In this document: one piece after another, positions 44,713 through 55,300 of the stretch
Numbering within the stretch: position 1 is the stretch's first letter
How the letters are laid out: each line of letters starts with the position of its first letter
NCBI GenBank assembly: GCA_003574895.1
Contig: PJFB01000006.1
Span: 1-64,000 of the forward strand
DNA from: Geobacter sp.
Lineage (GTDB): Bacteria > Desulfobacterota > Desulfuromonadia > Geobacterales > Pseudopelobacteraceae
Direction of reading: 5' to 3'
DNA length: 64,000 nt
Made by a program: the position numbers and the translations under genes
Notes under the pieces: generated by a model
What the model saw: the letters and a program-made list of their open reading frames with translations, nothing else
Told to the model about the DNA's origin: nothing
Databases searched by the model: none

Positions 44713-45039
44713 TTAATTGCCGTTGTCTCCATTGGTTAATGCAGCGCCCTGTAAGGGCGTAATCGCCAATGCCTTATTCTCCGCCAGCGCGGTTGCGACC
44801 TTTTTCCTGGCTTGTGCCAGCAGGCGCTGGACAGTACCCCGCGAAACACCCATTTTCATACCGGCCTCTTCCTGGTTCAGATCCTGGGCGTCGCACAGGA
44901 TCAAGGCTTCCAACTCATCATGGCAGAAGGGGATTACTTCCAGGTCCTTGAGCGGGGTACCGGCAGGTTTATAAACGGCATCATAGGCCGCGCGATGCGG
45001 GCAGCTGCAATTTCTCGGCTTCTTGGGGCGTGGCGACAT
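44713..45039 (-). CDS. DUF134 helix-turn-helix protein
   Basis: A 108-residue DNA-binding-like protein. The start MSPRPKKPRNCSCP is characteristic of DUF134 (UPF0251). A sigma-70 region 4-like helix-turn-helix follows (LNQEEAGMKMGVSRGTVQRLLAQARKKV). The N-terminal cysteines (CSCPH and later IPFCHDELEAL) may bind a metal or Fe-S cluster. It is likely the regulator of the downstream flavoprotein-rhodanese gene. Confidence 0.9.
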   Translation of the reverse strand: MSPRPKKPRNCSCPHRAAYDAVYKPAGTPLKDLEVIPFCHDELEALILCDAQDLNQEEAGMKMGVSRGTVQRLLAQARKKVATALAENKALAITPLQGAALTNGDNGN

Positions 45040-45205
45040 GCTTACTTATCCTCTCCTTCCGAACAACCCCTGATAAAATGTTACATTTTCCAGTGGATTC
45101 TTAAATACTTGTCCGCCCTACAATTATGGGTATATGCACAATATAAAATTCATAAATTCGCATGTCAATATATAATTAGGTTTTAATGTGAAATTCCGGC
45201 CCAGG

Positions 45206-48200
45206 TCAATTGAACTCTATCTTGTAATAGAGATCCACGCCGCTCTCGCTCCCGGTCTGCGTTTCCACCTGCAATTGCTTGAAGATATCGTAGCGCAGGA
45301 GAAACTGGTTGCCATTGCTGAACAGCGACCGGCCGTACCTGAAATATAGGCTGGGGGTCAAATACTTCCCAACGGTCATCATGGTCTGGGATATTCCGGG
45401 CGTCTGCGTAACCGGTGCGGTGCCGGGAGGGGTTACGGCTATCGGCGTATACCCCTGCTTGGCCGAGGAAACTCCGCTGGTGCTCCCGATCTCCAGGCCA
45501 CTCAGACCCAGGCGGTTCTTGATCTGATCCTGCAATTCGGACGACTGGCTGGAGGAAAGCAGCACGCCGGCAGCCTGGGACAGGAGATCGGCCTGTTCCT
45601 GACCGGAACCAAGCGGGTGGCCAAGGACGATGTACGCCAGGATGTCCACGTCCGGCATGGACGGCTCTGAATAGAGTTTAGTCACCGGCGCCTGGAGGGT
45701 GCCGCCCACCGTAACGCCGGCCCGCACATCTCCCACTGTCCTGAGCGCCAGTATATCCAGAGTCGGCTGATTGATCGGCCCGCCGGCGTAATACAGGCGC
45801 CCGCGGACTATTTCCAGATTTACGCCGTAGGTTTGGTAGCGCCCTTTGATCACCCTGATCTCTCCCTTGCTGTTGATCCTGCCGAGATCCCGCAGCATCA
45901 GTTCCATGCTCCCGCCCAACCGGGCGTCGATCCCCGCCGTCTTGACCAGGACCTTATCTCCCAGCAATATTCGCACCTGGATATCAAGGGCCAGCGGCAA
46001 GGTCTTTTTAACCGGCATGACCCTGTCCTCCACGATCACATCGCTGCTGGGCTCGACAACGCCACGGGTCTGGGTTCCGAGTATGCTCAGCTCCGGCAGG
46101 CGCACTTCGCCGCGTACCGTAAGCTTTTGCGGGGTCCCCTCGAACGTCAGGCGTGGCGTGCTGGCCACCTGGAGTTCGGGGAAATAGATGGTCTGAAATT
46201 GATCGCCGGCAATGCTTCCCTGGTATGCGGCGATCTGCCACCCCTTCAGACGCAGAAGCGCGGTTCCCTGCAAATGGCCGGAGCCTGAAACGGCACTGAA
46301 TGAGTCGATGGCGATAAGATCCTTTTCCAGCCGGGCTTTAAGCTGTACATCCTTCAGCTGGATGCCTGCGGTAGGAAGATATGCCCCGGCCTTGGCCAGA
46401 TCCAGCGTCCCGGTCATTCGTGGTTCTCCCCAGGTACCCGCAACGTTCAGATCGGCAGCAAGTTCACCGCGACTTTCCTGGACAAATCCCGGGAACATGG
46501 AATTCAATACGCCGTTTTCCCTGACCTGAGCAGAAAGTTCGGCCCTGACAGACCCGCTTGGATCAGGAGCGGTGTGGAAGCGCGCCGGCAACGGCAGACG
46601 AAAATTTCCGCGCGCCCGGCCATACTCGCCCAACACCATGCTGACGTCGCCGTACAGTTCTTTTGCACGCCAGCCACAGTTGATGGCTATCGAATTGAGA
46701 TTAAGGTTCATCTCCCCCTGGGAACCCTGGAACCGCACCTTCCCTTGGGCAAGGGAGGCTGAACCGTCCATAGCAAACTGCTGCCCAGGGAGTAGTTTAC
46801 CAGTTGCCTGCCCGCCGAGGCGTCCTTCCAGCCGGAACCCACGAGGCATCCAGGGTTGAAACTGCGTCGGGTCTATCCCCTTCACTTCCAGGGCAACGAC
46901 TCCATCCTCGGGTATAGCCAGGCGGGCAGGTCTTTTTGACAACAGGCTCGCCTTTACCGTGCCCCCACCCGGCAGGTCCAGATCGGTACTGACACTTACC
47001 CCCTTTTCATTCCCGGAAAAGGTCAGCGAACCACGCCGGATCGTCATGCTCTGTCCATCAGCGGTATAGGTTGCCGCTGCGGTCGCCTGTCCCGTGATCA
47101 TCAATTTCTCCGCAATGCCGGCAGTCCTGGCGTTATGCAACGTTCCGAGCCAGGAGCAGGAAAGATCGGCAGCATCGATGACTGCGTCTAGCTTCTTGCT
47201 ATCTTTGCGCCACTGGAACCGCCCTTGGGAAAGGGTGGATTTCCCTTTCAGGTCGAGCCGTCCGCCAGGCAGCAACCTGGCCGTCACGTTCCCGGCAAGA
47301 AATCCGTCAAACATGACCTCGCCAGGCAGCCAGGAGCGGAACAGCAGAAGATCGATTCCCGCCCATTCCGCCTTCAGTTCACCTTGGGACGGCATGGACA
47401 GCCCAAGCGGAGAAGTTGAGGAGAAAGTGCCTTTCAGCCCACCTCCACCGGCCAGTTGCAGCTCCAGGTCGCCATGCATGCCTTGATTGTTGCCCGCGAT
47501 GTTCAATCGGCTGCGCGGCACTGTAACGAGGTGACCGTTTGCCATGACCGATCCCGAGGCGCCGGCCACCCCGGTCAAGGCGGCGATCTTTCCCGCGGCA
47601 AGAACCAAATGGATGTTCCCGCTGCCGGTGCCGGTCAAATGTTCATCCTTAAGCCACCGGTCTGCCATGGCCAGATTCATCCTGGCCCAATTCAGCCGGA
47701 TATCGCCTCCCAGAGGCTTTCCGGCCAGATCTGCGGCGATTTCCAAACGCTCCTGCGACGTGCCGGTGACCGTCAGGGGTGAAAGCAAAATCCGGTCCGC
47801 GCGGACTTCCAGAGGTGTCGGGGCGGCAAGGTTCCATGCCCCGCCACTGTCCCGGCAATGGAAGCTGGCAATCTGCCCCTGCCAACTCCCGCTGTTGTAA
47901 GCGCCGCGCAGGCCCAGGCGCGCCTCAAGATCGGCCGCAACCAAGGTCGTGTTCATGGTGTGGTCAAGGAGGGTCCCGGACGCCTCCAAAGCAACCAGAT
48001 CTGCCTGAAAACGACCGTAAGCCGCCTTGCGGATAGTGGCGGATACCTGCAGTGGATACCCATGCCCGTCCGCCAGCCTGGCAGTCAACGCGACATCGCC
48101 GGCCCGGATGCCGTCCGCGGCCAGATTGCTGCCATGGCCGCTGAATTGCCCCCCCAGGCGCCCGCCGCGCCAGTACATCCAGCCGTCGGCCAGGACCTGC

Positions 48201-49678
48201 CCCGATGTTCCGGGGATCAGCCGGGAAAGGTCCGCGACGTTCGCCGCGACATCAAGCCTCCTGGCGAGCTCGCCTGTGGCCCGTATGTCGAAGCCGTTTC
48301 CCTGCAAGAGCAGGCGGTCGATATGGATTTTGCCGTCAACCGAGCCCGCCTGCACTACGCCGGTCAGGGCCTGCCCATGGAGGCGGCTTTCTGGAAGCCT
48401 GGCGTTCAAATTCCATTGCAATTTGGATTTTTTGGCCCAGGACAGGCCTCCGTTGGCATCGAAATTAACCACCCCTTGCCAATCAGGGGCGAGCCGGGCC
48501 GGATTAAGGCCTTGACCGCGCATTGTCCCTTGCAGGGTTATTGTTTGGCCCCACCCCACCTCCAGGTTGCCAAGCAAGGAACCGCCCAGCAGGGAGCCGC
48601 TTAAAGGGGCCAGCTTCACGCCGCTGCGGCTGCCCAGATAGTCGCCGCTGATCCGGGCTGATCGCCATCCCTTGCCCTGGTTGGCGACCATGAAACGACC
48701 ATGGTAGCGTTCCAGGCTGCCGCTGAGCGTGAGGGTTCCGGAAAGATCGGTCGTCAAGCCCAGCTCGGGGGCAAGATCAAGGTCAGCCCCCTTGAAGCGC
48801 ATATTCAGAAGCGGCTCGGGAGATGCGAGAACCAGTTTTCCATCACCGGTTATTGCACCGCGCAACCCCTTTCTTGCCAGGTGAAGGTGCCGCAGGTTGA
48901 AACCATTGCTGACCATGCCCACTTCACCTGACAGCTCCAGGTCCCGCCCTGTGCCTGCCCTCCCCTTGCGCCCGGAAAGGCTGAACTTGCCTGCCAGCTG
49001 TTCGGGCGTCCGGCCCGGGAGAAAATCGGTGCGCAGCGAAAAACTCTCCATTCCGGCAGCCGCCAGTGTCGGGGTGATTTCCAGCTTCGAGGTGAGTAGC
49101 GGCCGCTTAAAACCTGCTGTGATCTTGCCGCCCACCCGGCCGGCCTTTGCCTTGACAGCAAGACCATTCAGGTACAGGGACTTGTCCTGCCAGAGCAGTG
49201 CGGTATCGACTGATGCCACCAGCAGGGGTTGTTCGTCCAAACGGCGATAGTTCAGGTCCATCAGCTTAAAGTGGGCCAGGTTTACATCAAAGAACTCCGC
49301 AACTTGCGGGATCCGGGGCCAGGATAGTGTCAACGGCTGCTTGTCCCTGGGGGTAGAGTCCTGGATACTCACCCCCTGCAGGGTCATATCCTGCACCCCG
49401 ATCGTTCCCGCCAGCAACAGCAGCGGTTTCCAGCGCAACTCAAGGCTATCGAGCTCCACCTCTTTATTGGGCAGCGCGAAACGTACCTGCCGGAGAAACA
49501 GATGATCGCTCAACCGCCCTTCGACCTTGCCGATGGACAGCCGCAGACCGGCATGGCCGGAAACAGATTCCAGCAGCCAACGGGCCCCGGCAGTGGTGCC
49601 TGCCAGCCATGCCAGGCCCCCTAACGCCGTCCCCAGGAACACGGCCGACACAACAACAGCCATTATGACCTTTTTCAT
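45206..49678 (-). CDS. tamB: TamB-like translocation and assembly module protein
   Basis: About 1490 residues from the ATG at 49678 (MKKVIMAVVVSAVFLGTALGGLAWLAG, one N-terminal membrane anchor). A longer frame back to 49876 overlaps tamA and is rejected. The body is a long run of beta-strand repeats of the AsmA-like/TamB type that form a hydrophobic groove spanning the periplasm. The C-terminal DUF490 region holds VGGTLQAPVTKLYSEPSMPDVDILAYIVLGHPLG and ends DLYYKIEFN. TamB acts with TamA in outer-membrane protein insertion or phospholipid transport. It lies 5 nt after tamA. Confidence 0.93.
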   Translation of the reverse strand: MKKVIMAVVVSAVFLGTALGGLAWLAGTTAGARWLLESVSGHAGLRLSIGKVEGRLSDHLFLRQVRFALPNKEVELDSLELRWKPLLLLAGTIGVQDMTLQGVSIQDSTPRDKQPLTLSWPRIPQVAEFFDVNLAHFKLMDLNYRRLDEQPLLVASVDTALLWQDKSLYLNGLAVKAKAGRVGGKITAGFKRPLLTSKLEITPTLAAAGMESFSLRTDFLPGRTPEQLAGKFSLSGRKGRAGTGRDLELSGEVGMVSNGFNLRHLHLARKGLRGAITGDGKLVLASPEPLLNMRFKGADLDLAPELGLTTDLSGTLTLSGSLERYHGRFMVANQGKGWRSARISGDYLGSRSGVKLAPLSGSLLGGSLLGNLEVGWGQTITLQGTMRGQGLNPARLAPDWQGVVNFDANGGLSWAKKSKLQWNLNARLPESRLHGQALTGVVQAGSVDGKIHIDRLLLQGNGFDIRATGELARRLDVAANVADLSRLIPGTSGQVLADGWMYWRGGRLGGQFSGHGSNLAADGIRAGDVALTARLADGHGYPLQVSATIRKAAYGRFQADLVALEASGTLLDHTMNTTLVAADLEARLGLRGAYNSGSWQGQIASFHCRDSGGAWNLAAPTPLEVRADRILLSPLTVTGTSQERLEIAADLAGKPLGGDIRLNWARMNLAMADRWLKDEHLTGTGSGNIHLVLAAGKIAALTGVAGASGSVMANGHLVTVPRSRLNIAGNNQGMHGDLELQLAGGGGLKGTFSSTSPLGLSMPSQGELKAEWAGIDLLLFRSWLPGEVMFDGFLAGNVTARLLPGGRLDLKGKSTLSQGRFQWRKDSKKLDAVIDAADLSCSWLGTLHNARTAGIAEKLMITGQATAAATYTADGQSMTIRRGSLTFSGNEKGVSVSTDLDLPGGGTVKASLLSKRPARLAIPEDGVVALEVKGIDPTQFQPWMPRGFRLEGRLGGQATGKLLPGQQFAMDGSASLAQGKVRFQGSQGEMNLNLNSIAINCGWRAKELYGDVSMVLGEYGRARGNFRLPLPARFHTAPDPSGSVRAELSAQVRENGVLNSMFPGFVQESRGELAADLNVAGTWGEPRMTGTLDLAKAGAYLPTAGIQLKDVQLKARLEKDLIAIDSFSAVSGSGHLQGTALLRLKGWQIAAYQGSIAGDQFQTIYFPELQVASTPRLTFEGTPQKLTVRGEVRLPELSILGTQTRGVVEPSSDVIVEDRVMPVKKTLPLALDIQVRILLGDKVLVKTAGIDARLGGSMELMLRDLGRINSKGEIRVIKGRYQTYGVNLEIVRGRLYYAGGPINQPTLDILALRTVGDVRAGVTVGGTLQAPVTKLYSEPSMPDVDILAYIVLGHPLGSGQEQADLLSQAAGVLLSSSQSSELQDQIKNRLGLSGLEIGSTSGVSSAKQGYTPIAVTPPGTAPVTQTPGISQTMMTVGKYLTPSLYFRYGRSLFSNGNQFLLRYDIFKQLQVETQTGSESGVDLYYKIEFN

Positions 49679-49683
49679 GGGGC

Positions 49684-51465
49684 TCACAGCTCGAATCCCA
49701 CGGTGAAATGGATGTGGTAACCGGGGTTGGCAATCCCGATCTGTCTGGCCAGAAAGAGATTCAGGCCCCCTATGGGCGTGTAGTAATGCAGACCGATGCC
49801 GGCCCCTTGAAACATGGTGACCTTTACGAAGGAATTGAAGGCATTGCCGGCATCGTAGAACGCCGATACGCCCCAATTCTTGAACAGGGCCCGCTCCAGC
49901 TCGACACTGCCGGTAAGGAGGTGCTTGCCGCCGACCACCTGGCCGGTGGCATCGCGGGGGCCGATGGATTTGTAGGTATAGCCGCGCACGCTCTGGTCTC
50001 CGCCGGCAAAGAAGCGAAGCGAAGGGGGAAGGTCTTTCAGGGGGTCGCTGAGCAGGGTGATCCCTGCCGTGGCCCTGGTATGCAGGGAAAGCCGCCAGGG
50101 GAGCGCAAACAGGCAGCTCCCGTCACTGACGAGCTGGAGCAGTTCCGTGTCCGACCCCAGAAAGCTGTGCGTGCCGCGCAGGTCAAACCCATAGTGGTAG
50201 CCATGTGTTGGGCGGATCAGGTTGTCGTAATGGTCGCCATTGAGACGCAGACCGGGCAGCACCAGACGGGTGCCGGAATTCTGGGCGCCAATGGTAAAAT
50301 CCTCCTGTTGCAGCTTGATATAGGCCGTGCCCAGATCACCATGCCTCAAAGAGCGGTTCCGGTCCAGTTCCACCGCTATGAGCCGGCTGACATAGGTGGT
50401 GACATCGTCCCGCTGGAGGTTGAGCTGCAGTGTGGTGGAACTCTTGATGTCCTTCGAATCCGGCCAGACATAACCGGTCGCCAATCCCTGGAGATTTTCG
50501 GCAATAAACAGATTTGAATAGAATTCATGGCCCAGGTGGAACATGTTCAGGTCGCGGTAGCGGAGAGAAAGACGGGCTCCGGTGTCAGTACCGTAGCCTA
50601 TGCCCGGCCGCAGGCTCCAGCGTGGGGCCGGTGTCAATTGCACCAGTACCGGCACCTTGAATCCCTCGGCCTTTTGTTTTTCCGGTGTGATAATCACCTT
50701 TTTGAAATGTTCGGAATTACTGAAATTGAGTTGTGTTTCGCCGAGCTTGGCGTACGAGAAAATGTCGCCGCTCCTAAAGGCCAGATTCCGGCGCAAATAG
50801 TCATCCGGATAGTCGGGCGCCCCCTCGATTCTGATGCCATCAAAGGAATAGCGCGTCCCGGTATCCAGGACCAGTTGGACACGGGCGCTTGAGGCGCCCT
50901 TATTGATACGGATTTCGTGGGCGGGAAAATCGGCATCCAGGTAACCAAGCGACACAGCGGTGGATTTGAGCGCCTTCTTTGCCTGCTCATACTCCTGTTG
51001 CAGCAGAATCCCCCCCTTTTCCAGGGGAAAGGCGGCCACCAGATCCCGCAGTTGCTCCGCAGTCGCGCCTGGGCCATGCAGCGATACCTGCAACTCCTCT
51101 ATTCGAACCTGGTTGCCCGGTTGTACAACGACCCGCACTCGAAAATCGCCTTTTTCCGGTTCTTCAACAGTGATCGTATCCTGGGCGTTGTAGTAGCCAT
51201 AAGGCTCCAGCGCCGCCTTGATTTTTTCATCGGCCTGGTCGGCGAAACGGTCAAGCCAGAGCCGGTCCACCTTGCCGTCGCGCACCAACCCATGGGGCAA
51301 GGCAAGTGCTGCCCGGACATTTTCCAGGGCATCGTCGGCAATACCCTCCACAACCACTTCGACCTGATCGGCTGCGAGGCAGGCTCCAACAGGGCACAAG
51401 ATGGCCAGGAAAGCAAGAATAACGGGAAAGGCCCTTAAACATCGCATTGTTGAACCAGTTGGCAT
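49684..51465 (-). CDS. tamA: TamA-like Omp85 outer-membrane protein
   Basis: 593 residues (587 if the second ATG at 51447 is used; neither has a good ribosome site). A signal peptide ends GACLAADQ. Three POTRA-like domains cover ~30-255 and a 16-strand Omp85 barrel ~265-593. GGDQSVRGYTYKSIGPRD carries the VRGY motif of the lid loop. It ends in a phenylalanine-rich strand (HIHFTVGFEL). It directly precedes tamB and probably forms the outer-membrane half of the same complex. Confidence 0.93.
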   Translation of the reverse strand: MPTGSTMRCLRAFPVILAFLAILCPVGACLAADQVEVVVEGIADDALENVRAALALPHGLVRDGKVDRLWLDRFADQADEKIKAALEPYGYYNAQDTITVEEPEKGDFRVRVVVQPGNQVRIEELQVSLHGPGATAEQLRDLVAAFPLEKGGILLQQEYEQAKKALKSTAVSLGYLDADFPAHEIRINKGASSARVQLVLDTGTRYSFDGIRIEGAPDYPDDYLRRNLAFRSGDIFSYAKLGETQLNFSNSEHFKKVIITPEKQKAEGFKVPVLVQLTPAPRWSLRPGIGYGTDTGARLSLRYRDLNMFHLGHEFYSNLFIAENLQGLATGYVWPDSKDIKSSTTLQLNLQRDDVTTYVSRLIAVELDRNRSLRHGDLGTAYIKLQQEDFTIGAQNSGTRLVLPGLRLNGDHYDNLIRPTHGYHYGFDLRGTHSFLGSDTELLQLVSDGSCLFALPWRLSLHTRATAGITLLSDPLKDLPPSLRFFAGGDQSVRGYTYKSIGPRDATGQVVGGKHLLTGSVELERALFKNWGVSAFYDAGNAFNSFVKVTMFQGAGIGLHYYTPIGGLNLFLARQIGIANPGYHIHFTVGFEL

Positions 51466-51480
51466 TGGGCAGGAGAAATG

Positions 51481-51510
51481 CCGGGGGCGCGCAGGATCAG
51501 CCGCCCCCGG
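51481..51510 (-). terminator. GC-rich terminator after the beta-barrel protein gene
   Basis: CCGGGGGCG and CGCCCCCGG pair across 12 nt, about 19 nt after the minus-strand stop. CATTTCTCC follows. It separates this gene from tamAB. Confidence 0.7.
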
Positions 51511-51528
51511 TCAAGAGATGAGGGCCGG

Positions 51529-52146
51529 TCAGTTAAAGAAAAAACGGACGCCAAAGGTGCCGGAAATGCCGGAAGGGTCAAAATTCCCCTTCTTGCCGTC
51601 GGAATTGTTGATGTCGGTTTCTGGTGCGGCAAGTGCCTTTGCCTCTGCGGTCAGCGCCAATTGCTTCATGAGGAAATAGTCCACACCGCCTGAGACATGG
51701 ATGCCGACCGTGGTGTCGATGTCATGGGTGCGGGTGCTGAAATTGGCCGATGGATCGTAGTCGCAGAGCAGGATGTCCAGGCCGGCTCCCAGGTACGGCA
51801 CCAGCCTGGTATTTTCGGAGGTAAAGCGATACTGCCCCCCCAGCGAGATATTGGTGACGCCAAAATCACCGGTGTTGGTGCCATCGGGAAGGTTTGACCC
51901 GAACTCGGTGCGGGTAACATCGATCTCGGCGGCAAAATGGTTATCAATGCCGTAAATGAAACCGCCGCCGCCAATGACCCCGGCATCGGTGTCGATCTTG
52001 AAATTTCCGTAATCGCTGTTGGCAGGTAACATGAAACCGATCTTTCCGGTAACCCCCACCCTTCCCTTGATACTGTCAGCCATTGCCGGCACGGCTGCCA
52101 TGGCCACGGATGCTGCCAGACATGCCAAGATAAAAGACTTTTTCAT
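51529..52146 (-). CDS. Outer-membrane beta-barrel protein (OmpW/OmpA-barrel type)
   Basis: 205 residues. A signal peptide ends VPAMADS (~24). The rest is alternating beta strands: GRVGVTGKIGFMLPA, GVIGGGGFIYGIDNHFAAEIDV, ISLGGQYRFT and LVPYLGAGLDIL. It ends GTFGVRFFFN with the aromatic C-terminal strand recognised by the BAM machinery. It is probably an eight-strand barrel. No peptidoglycan-binding domain is present. Function unknown. Confidence 0.82.
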   Translation of the reverse strand: MKKSFILACLAASVAMAAVPAMADSIKGRVGVTGKIGFMLPANSDYGNFKIDTDAGVIGGGGFIYGIDNHFAAEIDVTRTEFGSNLPDGTNTGDFGVTNISLGGQYRFTSENTRLVPYLGAGLDILLCDYDPSANFSTRTHDIDTTVGIHVSGGVDYFLMKQLALTAEAKALAAPETDINNSDGKKGNFDPSGISGTFGVRFFFN

Positions 52147-52369
52147 CCTGTGTGTCCCCCTTGTTTTAGTTTGGATTTGTTCCGTCTGCTGGAAACAGAA
52201 CTTTATGCCCGGTTATAGCAATGTATCTCCTTCCGGCACAATAGATAATGATCACATATTGCGGCAAACAAGCAAGTGTTCAAGATGGCCGCAGGAGATT
52301 TTTGAGCTTGCGTACCTGGAGCAACACCGGGGCAAGGGCCTGGGACAAAAGGATTATCGGTGATAATGG

Positions 52370-55300
52370 TTACTGCTTTGTTTCGATCAAGTTCGCGTTT
52401 TGGGCATTTCCATGGGGTTCCCGATGAAAGAGCCTTTTAAAACCCGCTACGAGATCCTCAAAAAGTGAATAAAAGATCGGGACATACAACAGCGTCAGAA
52501 AGGTGGAGACCATCAGCCCGCCAATGGCCACCACCGCCAGGGGGGAGAGTCTTTCCAGGCCGATGGCCCACTCCATGGCTATGGGTATCATCCCGACCGC
52601 AGTGCCGAAGGCGGTCATCAGGATCGGACGGGTCCGAACCCGCACGCTCTCCCGCAGGGCATCATAGGTTGACATTCCCTGCTCTTTGGCCATCTCGATG
52701 AAGTCGATCAGCAGGATGGAGTTTTTGACCACGATCCCGGCCAAGAGGATCAATCCCATGAACGAACCCATGGATTGGTGTTTGCCGGAAATCAACATCG
52801 ACCAGCTCGCCCCGATCATGGCCAGAGGAATGGCTACCATGATGGTTAGAGGATGTATGAACGACCTGAAGGCCGGGATCAGGGAGAAATAAAGCAGCAC
52901 CATGCCGATCATCAACGCCGACATGAGCGCCGTGAATGATTCCTTGGCCTGCTTGGCGTCCCCTTCCTGGGAGATGGAGTAGCCCGGCGGGAGCACCAAC
53001 CCCTTGAGCGCTACCTGGACATTGTCCATAATGTGGGAAACCGCCGCCTTTTCCCGGTAGCCGAAGACATCAATGGTATTCTGCATGCTTTGGCGGGTCA
53101 GCAGTATCGGCACATAGGAGGTGGTGATGCTGCCCAGGGCCGAGAGCGGTATCTCACCCAACGGGGTTTTGACTTTCAGCTGTGGCATTTCGGCAACACT
53201 GTTCCGTTGCGAGGCGTCATAACGGACACGGACCAGGAAGCCGTCCTCGCCGGCGACCCGGAAAAGGGAAGCAGCACCGCCCTGAACGGCAGCCTGCACC
53301 TGGGCTGCGATCTCCTTGGGCGAGATACCGTACAGGGCGCATTTTTCACGGCTGGCGATGAAATTGATCTCCTTCTTGTCGGCGGTCCAGGAGACGGAGA
53401 CCGATTTCAGCCCCCGTACAGATTCCAGACGCTGTTTGATATCCTGACCGATACCGGCCAATACCTGGGGGTCAGGGCCGCTCACCATCACATCCACGGT
53501 GGAGCGGATGGAGGAAAGGGGAGTGGCACCGTAGTCGAAGACATCCACCGATTTCAGCCCCGGAATCATCAGAAACTTGCGGCGCATGTCGCTCTCGATC
53601 TGCCACATGTCCTGTTTGCGGTGAAACCGGTCCACCAGGTTGATGGTGATATTTCCCTGCTGTGGGTTCCTGCCGCTGCCAAAGGAAACCACCGATGGCT
53701 CCGACCCCAGGGTGGAACTGATGGCGACAACCCCTTTTTCACCGTTGATGATCCCCTCCATCCGGGTGAGGATGGCATTGGCCTGGGCCAGGGAAGAGTT
53801 ACTGTCAGCTTCGAAGTTGATCTTGACGATGCCAGTATCCATGGGCGGCATGACGTCCTTGCCGATAAGGGGGGTCACGATCTTGCCGCTGATCACCAGC
53901 AGCAAAAATGCCGGCGGCAGGAACATCAGCCGGTGTTTGAGGGCAAAGCCGAGGATGCTGGTGAAAAAGTCCCGGATGGCGCCCACAAACCGGTCGCTGC
54001 CCCGTTTGACGATCCGCTCGAAACGGTTTTCCTTTGCCCCTTTTTTCAGGATGTACGGCGCCAGGATCGGGATGATGGTCACCGAAACGATATAGGAGGC
54101 GACAAGGGCAATGGTGAGCGACAGCGACAGGGGACGGAGCACGGTCTGGACATAGCCGCCGATGAAGATGATGGGCAGCAACACAACGATGGTGGCGTAG
54201 GTGCCGGAGAAGATGGCCAGCATCACCTCCTCGGTGCCGCCGGCAACCAGCTCGGTCAGATTCCGGTTCGATTCGTGGTAGTGGCGCTCGATGTTCTCGA
54301 TTACCACAATGGCATCGTCCAGCAGCATCCCCACCGCCAGGATCACCCCGGTGAGCGTTACCATATGGAACTCGAAACCGAACAGCCACATGACGGCAAA
54401 GGTGATCAGATAGGTAAAGGGGATCGAGATGGCGCAAAGCAGCATGGTGCGTATATTTCCCAGGAACAGGAAGATCACGATAACGGTAATCATGATGGCG
54501 TCCCTGAGCGCACCCAACATGTTGTCCACACTCCGCTCGATCAGGTCCTTCTGGGTATAACTGACCGCGAAGTCGATGAACGGATACTCTCTTTTCAGGG
54601 TGGGAAGATCCGCTTCGGTCGAGTGGATCGAATCCAGGGTATGACCGTTCTGGGCCCGCAGGATATTGATGCCGATAGCCTCCACGCCGTTGCCGTGGTA
54701 GGCCGACTGGGATTCCTGCACCCCGGCCGAAATCTTTGCCACGTCTCGCAGATGGACCGTACCCCCATCCTTGCGCGATATGACCAATGCATTCAACTCC
54801 CCGGTCTTTTTCACCTCGCCGGCAGTCTTGAACAGGTATTGTCCCTCCCGGCGGATGATCAAACCCTGTGGGATGTTCTGGTTCTGTGCGGCCAGCGCCC
54901 CCATTACATCCCCCATGCTCACCCCGAAGCGGGTCAGTTGGTCCTGGTCAACAGTGACCGCCACCTCCGGCTGGTTGGCGCCAAATACCTCAACGTTGGC
55001 CACATCGGGAAGACGCAGCAGCTCTTCCTTGATCCGGTTGTCGGCCAGTTCCCGAATCTTGCGCAGATCAACGGGAAAACCGGCTTTTGGCGAAAGTGCA
55101 AGGGTCATGGTCGGCTGGGTGGCCTGACTGATCTTGAAGATCTGCGGTGGCCTGATCCCCTGGGGAAGCCTGGCTGTCACCTTGCTGAGCGCGTTGGCCA
55201 CGTCAGTGGCAGCGGCTTCCAACCCCTTGTCATATTCGAATTCGGCACTAACAACGGAAACCTCATCCTTGGAAGTGGAGGTAACCCGCCGGACCATGTC

